This document shows positions 34,065 through 42,864 of a stretch of 49,004 nucleotides of DNA, piece by piece. Source of the stretch: Hyphomicrobiales bacterium (GTDB taxonomy: Bacteria > Pseudomonadota > Alphaproteobacteria > Rhizobiales > JACESI01); contig JBDWKL010000029.1 in NCBI GenBank assembly GCA_039973685.1, positions 1 through 49,004 on the forward strand, written 5' to 3'. The notes under the pieces were generated by a model. The model worked only from the letters and a program-made list of their open reading frames with translations, did no database searches and was not told the DNA's origin. A program made the translations under genes and the position numbers. Position 1 is the first letter of the stretch; each line of letters begins with the position of its first letter.

Positions 34065-35693
34065 CTAGTCTGCAACAGCACCTGTCGTTGCCTCAATATT
34101 GAAGGCAGCGGCCATGAGTGCTTTGGTGTAATCGGTCTGTGGTGCATCAAAAATTTGTGCGGCGGAGCCATGTTCCACAATCTTACCCTGCTGCATCACC
34201 ATCACATGGTTGGATAGCGCGCGAACCACTTTCAAATCATGGCTGATGAACAGATAAGTGAGCTGGTGCTTCTTTTGAAGGTCACGCAACAAATCCACTA
34301 CCTGTGCTTGAACACTCATATCGAGCGCTGACGTTGGTTCATCCAACATCACAAATTTAGGTTCAAGCACCATTGCCCGCGCAATCGAAATGCGCTGACG
34401 TTGCCCACCGGAAAATTCGTGCGGATAGCGAACGCGGGTTGAAGGATCAAGCCCAACTTCTTCAAGCACATTGCAGACAACTTCATCGCGTTGTTGTGCG
34501 TTCAAATCTGGTTTGTGAATGAGTAGGCCTTCTTCAATGATGCCTTGCACAGAAAGACGCGGGCTAAGTGAGCCGAACGGGTCTTGGAAAACAATCTGCA
34601 TATCGCGGCGCAAGGGGCGCATTTCTTTGAAGCTAAGATCATTGATTTCTTGGTCGCAAAACCGAATGTTGCCTTCAGACGAAATCAACCGCATCAGCGC
34701 AAGGCCGAGTGTCGTTTTGCCGGAACCACTTTCACCCACGACACCGAGCGTTTGCCCTGCGCGCACGGCAATATCGACACCGTTTACAGCTTTGACATGA
34801 TCAACCGTGTTACGCATCAAGCCAGCCTTGATCGGGAACCAAACTTTGAGGTCGTCAACTTCCATCACCAAAGGAGCGGTTGCATCTTCAGCAATCGGAT
34901 CGCCTTTTGGTTCAGCAGAAAGTAGGTGGCGCGTATATTCGTGCTGCGGGTTGTCGAAAATTGCCTTCGTATCACCGCGCTCAACAATCTCACCATTGGT
35001 CATCACGCACACTTCGTCGGCAATCTTACGAACGATGCCGAGGTCATGAGTAATGAATAAAAGACCCATACCAGTCTCATCTTGTAGCTTTTTCAAAAGC
35101 TCCAAAATTTGCGCCTGCACCGTTACATCAAGGGCGGTGGTTGGTTCATCTGCAATCAACAGGTCTGGCTCATTCGCCAGTGCCATGGCGATCATCACGC
35201 GTTGGCGTTGCCCGCCAGAGAGTTGGTGTGGGAATGATTTAAGCCGGCTTTCAGGGTCGCGAATACCCACTTGCTCAAGCAGCTCCAGCACTCGAGAGCG
35301 GGAAGCTTTTTCGCTCATGCCTCGGTGAATTTTGAGGGTCTCTGCAATCTGGCGTTCAATTGTATGAAGTGGATTGAGCGACGACATGGGCTCTTGGAAA
35401 ATGAACGAGATGCCATTGCCCCGCACTTGCCGCAACCGCTTTTCTGGCACCGATAGAAGGTCTTCACCCTCATAGATAATTTCACCATGCGGGTGATGGG
35501 CCGCGGGATAGGGTAAGAGCTTCAAAACAGAAAGAGATGAGACAGACTTGCCAGAACCAGATTCGCCCACCAACGCCAGCGTTTTTCCCTTAAACACATC
35601 AAACGATATGCCTTTGACTGCATCCGTGACCTTGCCGCCTTGGCGAAATTGGACGCCGAGGTTTTTGACCGAAAGGAGAGGGGTTTCGCTCAT
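34065..35693 (-). CDS. yejF: Peptide ABC importer dual ATPase YejF
   Basis: A 542-residue fusion of two ABC ATPase domains that energises the YejABE peptide importer. Half one has Walker A GESGSGKSVSSL near residue 40, signature LSGGQRQRVMIA and Walker B LLIADEPTTALD. Half two has Walker A GESGSGKTTLGLAL near residue 322, signature FSGGQRQRISIA and Walker B FVMLDEPTSALD. Both are intact. Its ATG overlaps the stop of the PIN-domain gene by four bases (ATGA), so it is translationally coupled to that gene rather than directly to yejE. Confidence 0.95.
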   Translation of the reverse strand: MSETPLLSVKNLGVQFRQGGKVTDAVKGISFDVFKGKTLALVGESGSGKSVSSLSVLKLLPYPAAHHPHGEIIYEGEDLLSVPEKRLRQVRGNGISFIFQEPMSSLNPLHTIERQIAETLKIHRGMSEKASRSRVLELLEQVGIRDPESRLKSFPHQLSGGQRQRVMIAMALANEPDLLIADEPTTALDVTVQAQILELLKKLQDETGMGLLFITHDLGIVRKIADEVCVMTNGEIVERGDTKAIFDNPQHEYTRHLLSAEPKGDPIAEDATAPLVMEVDDLKVWFPIKAGLMRNTVDHVKAVNGVDIAVRAGQTLGVVGESGSGKTTLGLALMRLISSEGNIRFCDQEINDLSFKEMRPLRRDMQIVFQDPFGSLSPRLSVQGIIEEGLLIHKPDLNAQQRDEVVCNVLEEVGLDPSTRVRYPHEFSGGQRQRISIARAMVLEPKFVMLDEPTSALDMSVQAQVVDLLRDLQKKHQLTYLFISHDLKVVRALSNHVMVMQQGKIVEHGSAAQIFDAPQTDYTKALMAAAFNIEATTGAVAD

Positions 35694-36121
35694 GCTAAGG
35701 CCTCCAGTTCATCGAGGCTCAAAACATCAATTGGGCTATAGTGGCGCATGTCTTTATCTTGTGAAAGTACGAACGCGCAATCGGCTGCTTCCGCCGTTGC
35801 ACAATGCACTGCATCAATCAGCTCTAAACCAGATGTCGCGGCAAAAGTGGCGGCTTCGCGCATCACGGTGCCATCCGCTGCAAGGGGGGTGAGGCCGGTG
35901 CTGTTGTCAAACAGTTCTTGATAGCGAGTGACCAAATCCATGTTCTCGTTTTGCATAGGCTTTAACAGCACTTCGCCACGTGTGATTTCGCTGGTGACTA
36001 GATAAACAAGGCCTTGTTCGGCTGCGCGAAACAAGTCGATTGCTTTCGCATTGAAGGCTTCAACCATTGCAATGAAGATGTTGGTGTCGAGGTAGACTTG
36101 TTCGTGGAGGAGGCGTTGCAT
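35690..36121 (-). CDS. PIN-domain protein (VapC-like ribonuclease) inside the yej operon
   Basis: A 143-residue PIN domain protein. The four-acid active site looks complete: Asp12 in VYLDTNIFIAMVEA, Glu45/Glu50 in TSEITRGEV, Asp103 in LELIDAVHCATA and Asp122/Asp124 in LSQDKDMRHY. VapC-type PIN proteins are Mg-dependent ribonucleases, usually toxins paired with an upstream antitoxin. Here there is no antitoxin: the gene sits directly between yejE and yejF. The frame opens with a GTG overlapping the yejE stop by four bases, and ATG 36121 has GAGGG five bases ahead. Its stop overlaps the yejF ATG. An inserted orphan toxin, a domesticated RNase and a transporter-linked regulator are all possible. 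Confidence 0.88.
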   Translation of the reverse strand: MQRLLHEQVYLDTNIFIAMVEAFNAKAIDLFRAAEQGLVYLVTSEITRGEVLLKPMQNENMDLVTRYQELFDNSTGLTPLAADGTVMREAATFAATSGLELIDAVHCATAEAADCAFVLSQDKDMRHYSPIDVLSLDELEALA

Positions 36122-36129
36122 CTTTTCCC

Positions 36130-37260
36130 TCACACAAATGTCTTGCGCGGATCAAGCGCATCTCGAACGGCTTCGCCGATGAAGATGAGCAAGCTCAGCA
36201 TGAATGAGATGATCAAGAAGGCTGAAATGCCGAGCCATGGTGCTTGCAGTTCGTCTTTACCTTGGCGCAGCAATTCGCCTAGTGATGGCGACCCCGGTGG
36301 CAGGCCGAAGCCTAGGAAATCAAGCGAGGTCAATGTCGTAATCGACCCGTTCAAGATAAATGGCATGAAGGTGATGGTCGCGACCATGGCGTTTGGCAGG
36401 AGGTGCCGCCACATGATGGTTCTGTTGGAAACACCAAGCGCACGCGCTGCGTTGACATATTCCAAATTTCGCGCACGGAGAAATTCTGCCCGAACAACGC
36501 CCACAAGGGCCACCCAAGAAAACAACAGTAAGATGCCAAGCAGAACCCAAAAGCCGGGCGCGATCACAGAGGCAATAATCAGCAGCAGATAGAGCTGTGG
36601 GACCGAGGACCAAATCTCGATGAAACGCTGCAATAGAAGATCTGTCCAACCACCGAAATAACCTTGCACCGCTCCGGCTGCAACGCCGATGATGGAGGAG
36701 AAGATTGTCAGCACGAGGCCGAAGATAACGGAAAGACGGAAACCATAAATCACACGAGCGACAACATCGCGGCCCTGATTATCTGTTCCAAGAAAGTTTA
36801 AATTACCAAAGGTGCAATTCACATCGTCAACGCCGTTTGGATATTTACCACAGGCTTCTGCGCGGTCCATCAACCAAAAAGGAGCCGACGGGGCAGGGCG
36901 TGGAATGTCTTTGTTGACGGTTCTGAATGAATAACGAAACAGCGGCCAAATCATCCAGCCTTTAGCGTTGATTTCATCTTGAATGAAAGGATCGCGGTAA
37001 TCTGTGATGGCTAAGAAGCCGCCAAATTTTTCCTCTGGATAGTCCACCACCACAGGGAACAGCAATTCACCGTCATAGCTTGCAATAATCGGCTTATCGT
37101 TCGCGATTACTTCCGCAAATAGCGATGTTAAGAACAAAAAGATGAAAATCCACAGCGACCATGAGCCGCGTTTATTGGCTTTGAAGTTCTCCCAACGCCG
37201 TTGTGTTATCGGCGAAAGGCGAGGTTTTTTAACTTCTGCTAGAGGTGTCGCATGATCCAT
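36130..37260 (-). CDS. yejE: Peptide ABC importer permease YejE
   Basis: A 376-residue inner-membrane permease of the DppC/OppC type. The long N-terminal region with one membrane helix (LWIFIFLFLTSLFAEVIAND) and a periplasmic domain containing YPEEKFGGFLAITDYRDP is characteristic of YejE. The BPD_transp_1 domain follows (about 175-370) with LGTDNQGRDVVARVIYGFRLS and the EAA-like loop EYVNAARALGVSNRTIMWRHLLPN. ATG 37260 has GGAGG eight bases upstream, in preference to the TTG at 37263. It begins three bases after the yejB stop codon. Confidence 0.95.
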   Translation of the reverse strand: MDHATPLAEVKKPRLSPITQRRWENFKANKRGSWSLWIFIFLFLTSLFAEVIANDKPIIASYDGELLFPVVVDYPEEKFGGFLAITDYRDPFIQDEINAKGWMIWPLFRYSFRTVNKDIPRPAPSAPFWLMDRAEACGKYPNGVDDVNCTFGNLNFLGTDNQGRDVVARVIYGFRLSVIFGLVLTIFSSIIGVAAGAVQGYFGGWTDLLLQRFIEIWSSVPQLYLLLIIASVIAPGFWVLLGILLLFSWVALVGVVRAEFLRARNLEYVNAARALGVSNRTIMWRHLLPNAMVATITFMPFILNGSITTLTSLDFLGFGLPPGSPSLGELLRQGKDELQAPWLGISAFLIISFMLSLLIFIGEAVRDALDPRKTFV

Positions 37261-37263
37261 CAA

Positions 37264-38358
37264 TCAGACCTCCCGCGCTTCAAAGTCGATGCGTGGATCA
37301 ATCGTCATGTAAACGATGTCTGAAATTAAATTCACGATCAAACCCATGAGGGAGAAGATATAGAGCGTTGCAAATACCACGGCATAATCTCGATTGAGTA
37401 CGGACTCGAAACCTAAAAGACCCAGCCCATCAAGCGAGAAGATAACTTCAATCAAAAGCGATCCTGTAAAGAAGGCCGTGATGAAGGCACCAGGGAAACC
37501 TGCAATGATGATCAACATGGCATTGCGGAAAACATGGCCGTAAAGCACGCGATGCTCGCTTAAGCCTTTGGCTCGTGCGGTGACCACATATTGTTTTCTG
37601 ATCTCATCCAAAAACGAGTTTTTGGTGAGAAAGGTGGTGGTGGCGAAGGCTGCTAGCGCCAAAGCGGTGATCGGCAAAGCAAGGTGCCAGAAATAGTCGA
37701 CAATCTGCCCAAACCAAGAGAGCTCTTCAAAGTTATCAGACGTCAGCCCCCTGAGCGGGAACCAGTCAAAAAACTCGCTACCTGCGAAGAAGACAATGAG
37801 CAAAATGGCAAAGAGAAAACCTGGTATCGCGTATGCGACCACGACCACACCCGATGTCCAAATATCAAATTTGCTACCATCGGATACAGCTTTTTTGATG
37901 CCAAGCGGAATGGAGATGCCATATTGCAAAAGGGTGAGCCACAGGCCGAGTGAGATGGACACGGGCATTTTCTCAATGATGAGATCAATGACAGAGACAT
38001 CACGGAAGAAACTGTCACCGAAGTCAAACCTCAGATAATCCCAAACCATGATGAAGAAGCGCTCTACCGGTGGTTTGTCAAAGCCGAACTGGGCTTCCAA
38101 GTCTTTGATGAAATCTGGATCTAACCCCTGTGCGCCGCGATATTTTGAGCCAAGGTCGTTGAGTGAAAGATCTTTGCTGATGTCACCTGCACCACCGCTT
38201 ACGCGATCAGACGCACCTCCAGCAGCACCAGTTAGTTCCGCGATGATTTTCTCAACGGGACCACCAGGTGCGAATTGGATGACCAAAAATGCAATCGCCA
38301 TGATGCCAAGCATGGTTGGGACTATAAGTAAAAGTCGCCGTAGTATGTAGGCGGCCAT
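37264..38358 (-). CDS. yejB: Peptide ABC importer permease YejB
   Basis: A 364-residue inner-membrane permease of the DppB/OppB type. The N-terminal helix ([21 protein letters not shown]) and the motif [15 protein letters not shown] are typical. A long YejB-specific periplasmic insertion (about residues 40-110, including [19 protein letters not shown]) precedes the BPD_transp_1 domain with the EAA loop [31 protein letters not shown] ribosome site precedes the ATG. It follows yejA by 28 bases and forms the pore with YejE. Confidence 0.95.
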   Translation of the reverse strand: MAAYILRRLLLIVPTMLGIMAIAFLVIQFAPGGPVEKIIAELTGAAGGASDRVSGGAGDISKDLSLNDLGSKYRGAQGLDPDFIKDLEAQFGFDKPPVERFFIMVWDYLRFDFGDSFFRDVSVIDLIIEKMPVSISLGLWLTLLQYGISIPLGIKKAVSDGSKFDIWTSGVVVVAYAIPGFLFAILLIVFFAGSEFFDWFPLRGLTSDNFEELSWFGQIVDYFWHLALPITALALAAFATTTFLTKNSFLDEIRKQYVVTARAKGLSEHRVLYGHVFRNAMLIIIAGFPGAFITAFFTGSLLIEVIFSLDGLGLLGFESVLNRDYAVVFATLYIFSLMGLIVNLISDIVYMTIDPRIDFEAREV

Positions 38359-38386
38359 GTGTTCTCCGTGATGAACGAATCAGTTG

Positions 38387-40276
38387 TTAGATATTGGCTG
38401 CTTTTTCTTTGTCATACCACCATGTAGAAAGATAGGGGAATGCATAGGCTGGTTTTTCAACTTGTGGGAAACCAAACTTATTCCAATAAGCAACGCGGTG
38501 GTTGTCGATATGCCAATTTGGGATGGTGTAGAAGTTCGCACGTAGCACTCGGTCTAATGCACGGGCGGCTACTTCCATATCTTCACGATTTTTCGCGCCT
38601 TCAACAGTTGCAATCAATGCGTCTGCTGCTTTCAGTTTCACACCAGATAAGTTGCCTGTTCCTGGCAGATCTGCAGCTTCAGATGAAAAGGCTGTTTTGA
38701 AACCTTGCAACGGTGTGGCTGAGAAACGGCGGGCTTGGCCCACAATATCAAAGTCGTAATTGCGCACGCGGTCATTATATTGGGCTGCTTCCACGTGGCG
38801 AATATTTGCTTTAATGCCGAGTAATTCGAGGCTTTGAATGTAAGGGGCGAGAACCCGTTCAAAGCTACGTGAGCGAATAAGGAATTCAAGACTTAGCTGA
38901 GTGCCATCATCGCGGGTCTGGACGCCGTCAATTCGTTTCCATCCAGCTTCTTTGAGCAGTTTTGCTGCTTTGCGCAATTGATTGCGGTCCCGTCCACTTC
39001 CATCAGAAACAGGCGGTTTAACAGCTTCATCAAAAACGCGTGGCCCCAATTCTTCGCGGAAAGGTTCAAGAAGGGCAAGTTCAGCCCCTTCGGGCTTGCC
39101 TTTGGCTTCAAATGTTGACGTTGCAAAATAAGATTCAGAACGGGTGTATGAGCCATAAAAGAAGGTCTCATTGATCCACTCATAATCAAAAGCCAAGCCC
39201 AAAGCTTCGCGCGTTTTGGGATCTGCAAATTTGTCGCGGCGAGAGTTGATGAAGAAAGCTTGCAAAATGGCAGATTTGTCGCCTGGCAGGGTGGTCTTGA
39301 TAACCTTGCCTTCTTTAACAGCGTCAAATGTATATTGGGTCGCCCAGTTCTTCGCGGTATCTTCCAAACGAAAATCAAGATCACCTTTTGCAAAGGCTTG
39401 AAAACCTACAGCCCAGTCGCGGTAAAATTCAATGCGTATGACATCGAAATTGCCTTGCCCGATATTGATCGGCAGGTCTTTGCCCCAATAATCATCCTTG
39501 CGATTATATTCGATAAACGTGCCCGGTTTGAAATTGCCAACCTCATAAGCTCCCGAAGAAACGGGAATATCCATTGAGTTACCCGCAAAATCGCGGCCAG
39601 CGTAATAAGCTTTGGAAAAAATTGGCAGTCCGGCTGCAGAGAACGGCGCGAATAAAGATTGTTTGCCGTTAAAAGAGATTTCCACCGTGTGGTCATCCAC
39701 CGCGCGACAGCCGACCAAATCAGACAGAGATTGGCTGATGGATGGATAGCCTTTTTTCGGGTCTATCATTGTCTCAATAGACCACACCACGTCATGGGCC
39801 GTGATGGGCGTGCCATCTGAGAAGCGGGCTTCTTTGCGCATGTTGAAGGTGAAGACATTGCCGTCTTCAGAAACATCAATGGTTTTTGCCACAAGACCGT
39901 AGACTGAATCAGGCTCATCAGCGGTGCCAGCGACCAAGCTGTCATAGCAAATCTCAATGCCCATCGGGCCATCGCCTTTGGCCGCGAAGCCGTTCAGCGT
40001 GTTGTAGGTTTGATAATTTTGATTGTAGCCCCAGCTTGATGGGATGAAATTAAATTGCCCACCGCGTGGCGCTGAAGGGTCAACATAATCAAGATGTTTG
40101 AAGTCGGCTGCATATTTTAAATCGCCAAATGCTGAAAGACCATGAAGCCCTTTTTTGCCTGCTGCCCATGCTAGTGGCGCCATGCTTGTTAAAGCGGCTG
40201 TTGCAGCAATACCTTTTAAAAAAGTTCGACGTGTTGTCTCACACCGCAACATCGGTGGTCTACGATCAAAATGCAT
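38387..40276 (-). CDS. yejA: Peptide ABC importer binding protein YejA (Tat-exported)
   Basis: A 629-residue periplasmic SBP_bac_5 binding protein. The N-terminus carries a twin-arginine signal (TRRTFLKGIAATAALTSMAP, about residues 15-34) ending near AWAAG, so it is folded before export. The mature sequence has the YejA/Dpp features DSLVAGTADEPDSVYGLVAKTI and the block DGTPITAHDVVWSIETM, ending with YAFPYLSTWWYDKEKA. The Yej system of enterobacteria imports microcin C and helps resist antimicrobial peptides. GGGAG lies nine bases before ATG 40276; ATG 40252 is an alternative that keeps the Tat motif. First gene of yejA-B-E-PIN-F. Confidence 0.94.
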   Translation of the reverse strand: MHFDRRPPMLRCETTRRTFLKGIAATAALTSMAPLAWAAGKKGLHGLSAFGDLKYAADFKHLDYVDPSAPRGGQFNFIPSSWGYNQNYQTYNTLNGFAAKGDGPMGIEICYDSLVAGTADEPDSVYGLVAKTIDVSEDGNVFTFNMRKEARFSDGTPITAHDVVWSIETMIDPKKGYPSISQSLSDLVGCRAVDDHTVEISFNGKQSLFAPFSAAGLPIFSKAYYAGRDFAGNSMDIPVSSGAYEVGNFKPGTFIEYNRKDDYWGKDLPINIGQGNFDVIRIEFYRDWAVGFQAFAKGDLDFRLEDTAKNWATQYTFDAVKEGKVIKTTLPGDKSAILQAFFINSRRDKFADPKTREALGLAFDYEWINETFFYGSYTRSESYFATSTFEAKGKPEGAELALLEPFREELGPRVFDEAVKPPVSDGSGRDRNQLRKAAKLLKEAGWKRIDGVQTRDDGTQLSLEFLIRSRSFERVLAPYIQSLELLGIKANIRHVEAAQYNDRVRNYDFDIVGQARRFSATPLQGFKTAFSSEAADLPGTGNLSGVKLKAADALIATVEGAKNREDMEVAARALDRVLRANFYTIPNWHIDNHRVAYWNKFGFPQVEKPAYAFPYLSTWWYDKEKAANI

Positions 40277-40338
40277 TCTGGTACTCTCCCGTGTACTCTA
40301 GTGGGCCAGAGCATAACGGTGAGATTTTAAAATGGCGA

Positions 40339-40380
40339 ACAAAAAAACCGCCCAAAAGACTATTTTGAGCGGTTTTTTGT
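40339..40380 (-). terminator. Terminator of the cytochrome c gene
   Basis: Read on the minus strand, AAAAAACCGCTCAAAA and TTTTGGGCGGTTTTTTT form a stem (one mismatch) with a short loop and a T-run. It lies about 20 bases after the cycM stop and before yejA, so it insulates the yej operon. Confidence 0.8.
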
Positions 40381-40397
40381 ATTTTATGCAGTCTTGG

Positions 40398-40943
40398 TTA
40401 CTCGCCAGGAAGCGGTGCCGGTGACCCAGAGAGTGTGCGCATATAAGCGATAATATTGGCACGGTCTTGAATCTTTTTAAGACCAGCAAAGCCCATCGCA
40501 GTGCCTTTGATCCACTTGCTTGGTTTCTTCAAGAAACCGTCAAGCTCATCGTAGCTCCACACTTTGCCTTCAGCGTAGCCTGTTAACCCGCCTGAATAAC
40601 CAAACCCGTCAGCGCTACCGATGGCTTTGTTGACAACGTTGTAAAGCGCTGGGCCAACTTTATTCTTGCCGCCTTCTTCAAATGAGTGACAAGCAACGCA
40701 ACGTTTGAGGAGCTTTTCACCGGCTGCAACATCAGCTGTTGCAAGCATTGGTCCAATTTCTTCTACAGGTGCAGCTTCAGCGCCCGCATCAGAATTGCCA
40801 GCATCTGCAACTTCGATTTTATAGCCCTTTGTTTCAGGTGCTTCGTGATGGAAAACCAACTCGCTCATAAAACTCACGCCTAAAACGACGAAGATGGTGA
40901 ACAAAAGGCCCATGAAAACGGTGTTAATGTCAGGTTTTTGCAT
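40398..40943 (-). CDS. cycM: Membrane-anchored c-type cytochrome (CycM-like)
   Basis: A 181-residue class I cytochrome c tethered to the inner membrane by an uncleaved N-terminal helix (TVFMGLLFTIFVVLGVSFM). An Ala/Glu-rich linker (about 40-70) leads to the haem domain: CVACH at 82-86 binds haem, with KVGPALYNVV following and Met in KGTAMGFAGL as the sixth ligand. Membrane-bound cytochromes of this type (c552/CycM) carry electrons from the bc1 complex to terminal oxidases in rhizobia and Paracoccus. It is monocistronic, divergent from kdsB across 226 bp; the cytochrome-kdsB-pheA order is a common Hyphomicrobiales arrangement. Confidence 0.93.
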   Translation of the reverse strand: MQKPDINTVFMGLLFTIFVVLGVSFMSELVFHHEAPETKGYKIEVADAGNSDAGAEAAPVEEIGPMLATADVAAGEKLLKRCVACHSFEEGGKNKVGPALYNVVNKAIGSADGFGYSGGLTGYAEGKVWSYDELDGFLKKPSKWIKGTAMGFAGLKKIQDRANIIAYMRTLSGSPAPLPGE

Positions 40944-41169
40944 CGCTAAAGCGACTCCTCTAAAAACTGCGCCCCATACAGTGGCAGGCAGGAAATCTTA
41001 TATTTGGGCGGAAACTACCCTTTTTGCTGGGAAAATCAACTATGATCAGCACGTCTTCTGAATTTTGCGGCTAAAAGCTGCACGAAGTTGTGAATTTCAC
41101 CCTTGATATGCCCTTTATAAAGGTGCAGGAACGAGCCCGTTGTATGACAAATGACAGTTTAAACAGAGA

Positions 41170-41910
41170 ATGTTAATGAATCCGCTCGTCTTGATCCCTT
41201 CTCGTATGGCCTCAACACGCCTCCCTGGGAAACCGTTGGCTGATATAAATGGGCTGTCGATGGTTGTTCAGGTCTATAAGCGTGCGAGCGAGGCCAAGAT
41301 TGGGCGTGTGGTTGTTGCCGCTGACGATCAAGCCATAGTGGATGCTGTTTTAGAAGCCGGTGGCGAAGCAATTATGACGCGAGCAGATCACACCAATGGC
41401 TCAGATCGCATCCATGAAGCGATGGAAGCAATTGACCCTGAGGCAAAACACGATGTGATCATCAATGTTCAAGGCGATTTGCCGACAGTCGATGTTCAAT
41501 CAATACAGGCAACCTGCAAAGTATTAGAAAAAGATAGCGTCGACATTTCTACAATTGCGGTTGAGATCGTTGAGGAAGCAGAAAAGACCAATCCGAACGT
41601 GGTGAAAATTGTTGGGTCGCCCCTTGGTGATGGACGTTTAAAGGCGCTTTATTTTACCAGAGCAACCGCTCCTTATGGAGAGGGGCCGCTATATCATCAT
41701 ATTGGACTTTACGGATATAAGCGTGACGCATTGAAACGATATGTGTCGCTTTCGCCCTCGACACTTGAGACGCGTGAAAGTTTGGAGCAATTGCGTGCTC
41801 TTGAAGCAGGTATGTCAATCGAGGTCGCACTCGTTGACACAATCCCCCTTGGTGTCGATACTCCTGCCGACCTTGAAAAGGCCCGCACCTTGCTGGCATC
41901 CCGATCGTGA
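41170..41910 (+). CDS. kdsB: 3-deoxy-manno-octulosonate cytidylyltransferase KdsB
   Basis: A 246-residue cytoplasmic enzyme that makes CMP-Kdo from CTP and Kdo for lipopolysaccharide inner-core synthesis. It starts [21 protein letters not shown], the nucleotide-binding signature, followed by [34 protein letters not shown] with the metal-binding Asp, and [13 protein letters not shown]. The start may be ATG 41170 or ATG 41176, as both are in frame and the ribosome site is weak. It lies 11 bp before pheA, with which it forms a two-gene operon. Confidence 0.96.
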   Translation: MLMNPLVLIPSRMASTRLPGKPLADINGLSMVVQVYKRASEAKIGRVVVAADDQAIVDAVLEAGGEAIMTRADHTNGSDRIHEAMEAIDPEAKHDVIINVQGDLPTVDVQSIQATCKVLEKDSVDISTIAVEIVEEAEKTNPNVVKIVGSPLGDGRLKALYFTRATAPYGEGPLYHHIGLYGYKRDALKRYVSLSPSTLETRESLEQLRALEAGMSIEVALVDTIPLGVDTPADLEKARTLLASRS

Positions 41911-41921
41911 GAAACAAATAA

Positions 41922-42788
41922 ATGGCTGACCAAATGCGCGCGAAAATTTCCTTTCAAGGTGAGAAAGGCGCTAATTCAGATTCGGCTTGCCGCGACATGT
42001 TCCCCGATATGGAGCCGTTACCTTGTGCGACCTTTGAAGATGCTTTTTTAGCCGTTGAAACCAGTGTGGCCGATCTTGCGATGATCCCGATTGATAATTC
42101 ACTCGCGGGCCGTGTCGCAGATATTCACCACCTTTTGCCAGCATCCAATTTAAACATTATCGGCGAATATTTCCTGCCAATCCATTTTCAATTGATGGTG
42201 CTGCCAGGTGTTGCAAAAAATGAAATTACGGAAGTGCATAGCCACATTCATGCGCTTGGTCAGTGCAGAAATATAATCCGCAACAACGGATGGACTGCAA
42301 TGGTTGCAAGCGATACGGCCGGTGCTGCCAAAATGGTGGCTGAAAGAGGGGACCGCCATGTTGCTGCCCTCGCGCCGTTTCTAGCCGCTGATCTTTATGG
42401 CCTCGATATTTTAGAAAAAAATGTTGAAGACGCAGATCACAACACCACCCGCTTTGTTGTTTTATCTCGCGACGCCAAAGTGCCAGTAAAGTCAGAGCAT
42501 CCAACGGTCATGTCCTTTGTGTTTCGCGTGCGAAATGTTCCGGCTGCGCTCTATAAGGCAATGGGCGGTTTTGCGACTAACGGCGTGAATATGACAAAAC
42601 TGGAAAGCTATCAACTCGACGGCAAATTCACGGCGACGCAGTTTTATGCGGAAATTGACGGTCATCCTGATGATCAAGGTGTCAAATATGCGCTTGAGGA
42701 ATTAGGGTTTTACTCGGATGAGATCAGAATTCTCGGGACCTATCCTGCAAGTTCATTCCGTCAATCAATCAACAAAACCAATAGCTAG
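41922..42788 (+). CDS. pheA: Prephenate dehydratase
   Basis: A 288-residue monofunctional enzyme that converts prephenate to phenylpyruvate in phenylalanine synthesis; there is no chorismate mutase domain. The catalytic domain (about 5-190) shows ISFQGEKGANSDSA, MIPIDNSLAGRVADIHHLL and the catalytic NTTRFVVLS. The C-terminal ACT domain (about 200-280) begins VRNVPAALYKAMGGFATNG. The phenylalanine-binding ESRP motif of enteric enzymes is replaced by ESYQ; rhizobial enzymes have similar ESY-type sequences, so the domain looks lineage-typical rather than broken, although feedback strength may differ. It shares a transcript with kdsB and ends in a strong terminator. Confidence 0.95.
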   Translation: MADQMRAKISFQGEKGANSDSACRDMFPDMEPLPCATFEDAFLAVETSVADLAMIPIDNSLAGRVADIHHLLPASNLNIIGEYFLPIHFQLMVLPGVAKNEITEVHSHIHALGQCRNIIRNNGWTAMVASDTAGAAKMVAERGDRHVAALAPFLAADLYGLDILEKNVEDADHNTTRFVVLSRDAKVPVKSEHPTVMSFVFRVRNVPAALYKAMGGFATNGVNMTKLESYQLDGKFTATQFYAEIDGHPDDQGVKYALEELGFYSDEIRILGTYPASSFRQSINKTNS

Positions 42789-42807
42789 ATCCTAGCCCGA
42801 GTTAGTC

Positions 42808-42841
42808 ATAAAAAAGCGGAGCTTGAAGCTCCGCTTTTTCG
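42808..42841. terminator. Bidirectional terminator between pheA and the peptidoglycan-binding protein gene
   Basis: AAAAAGCGGAGCTT and AAGCTCCGCTTTTT form a perfect stem around a one- to three-base loop, flanked by an A-run and a T-run. It serves the converging kdsB-pheA and 42865-44223 transcripts. Confidence 0.9.
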
Positions 42842-42864
42842 TGATTGGTCTTGAGTGAAGTTGA

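Noticed and set aside
42520-42680. Prephenate dehydratase ACT domain lacks the ESRP motif (ESYQ instead), suggesting loss of phenylalanine control.
   Set aside because: Rhizobial PheA proteins have similar ESY-type sequences, so it is lineage-typical and not evidence of a broken or special enzyme.
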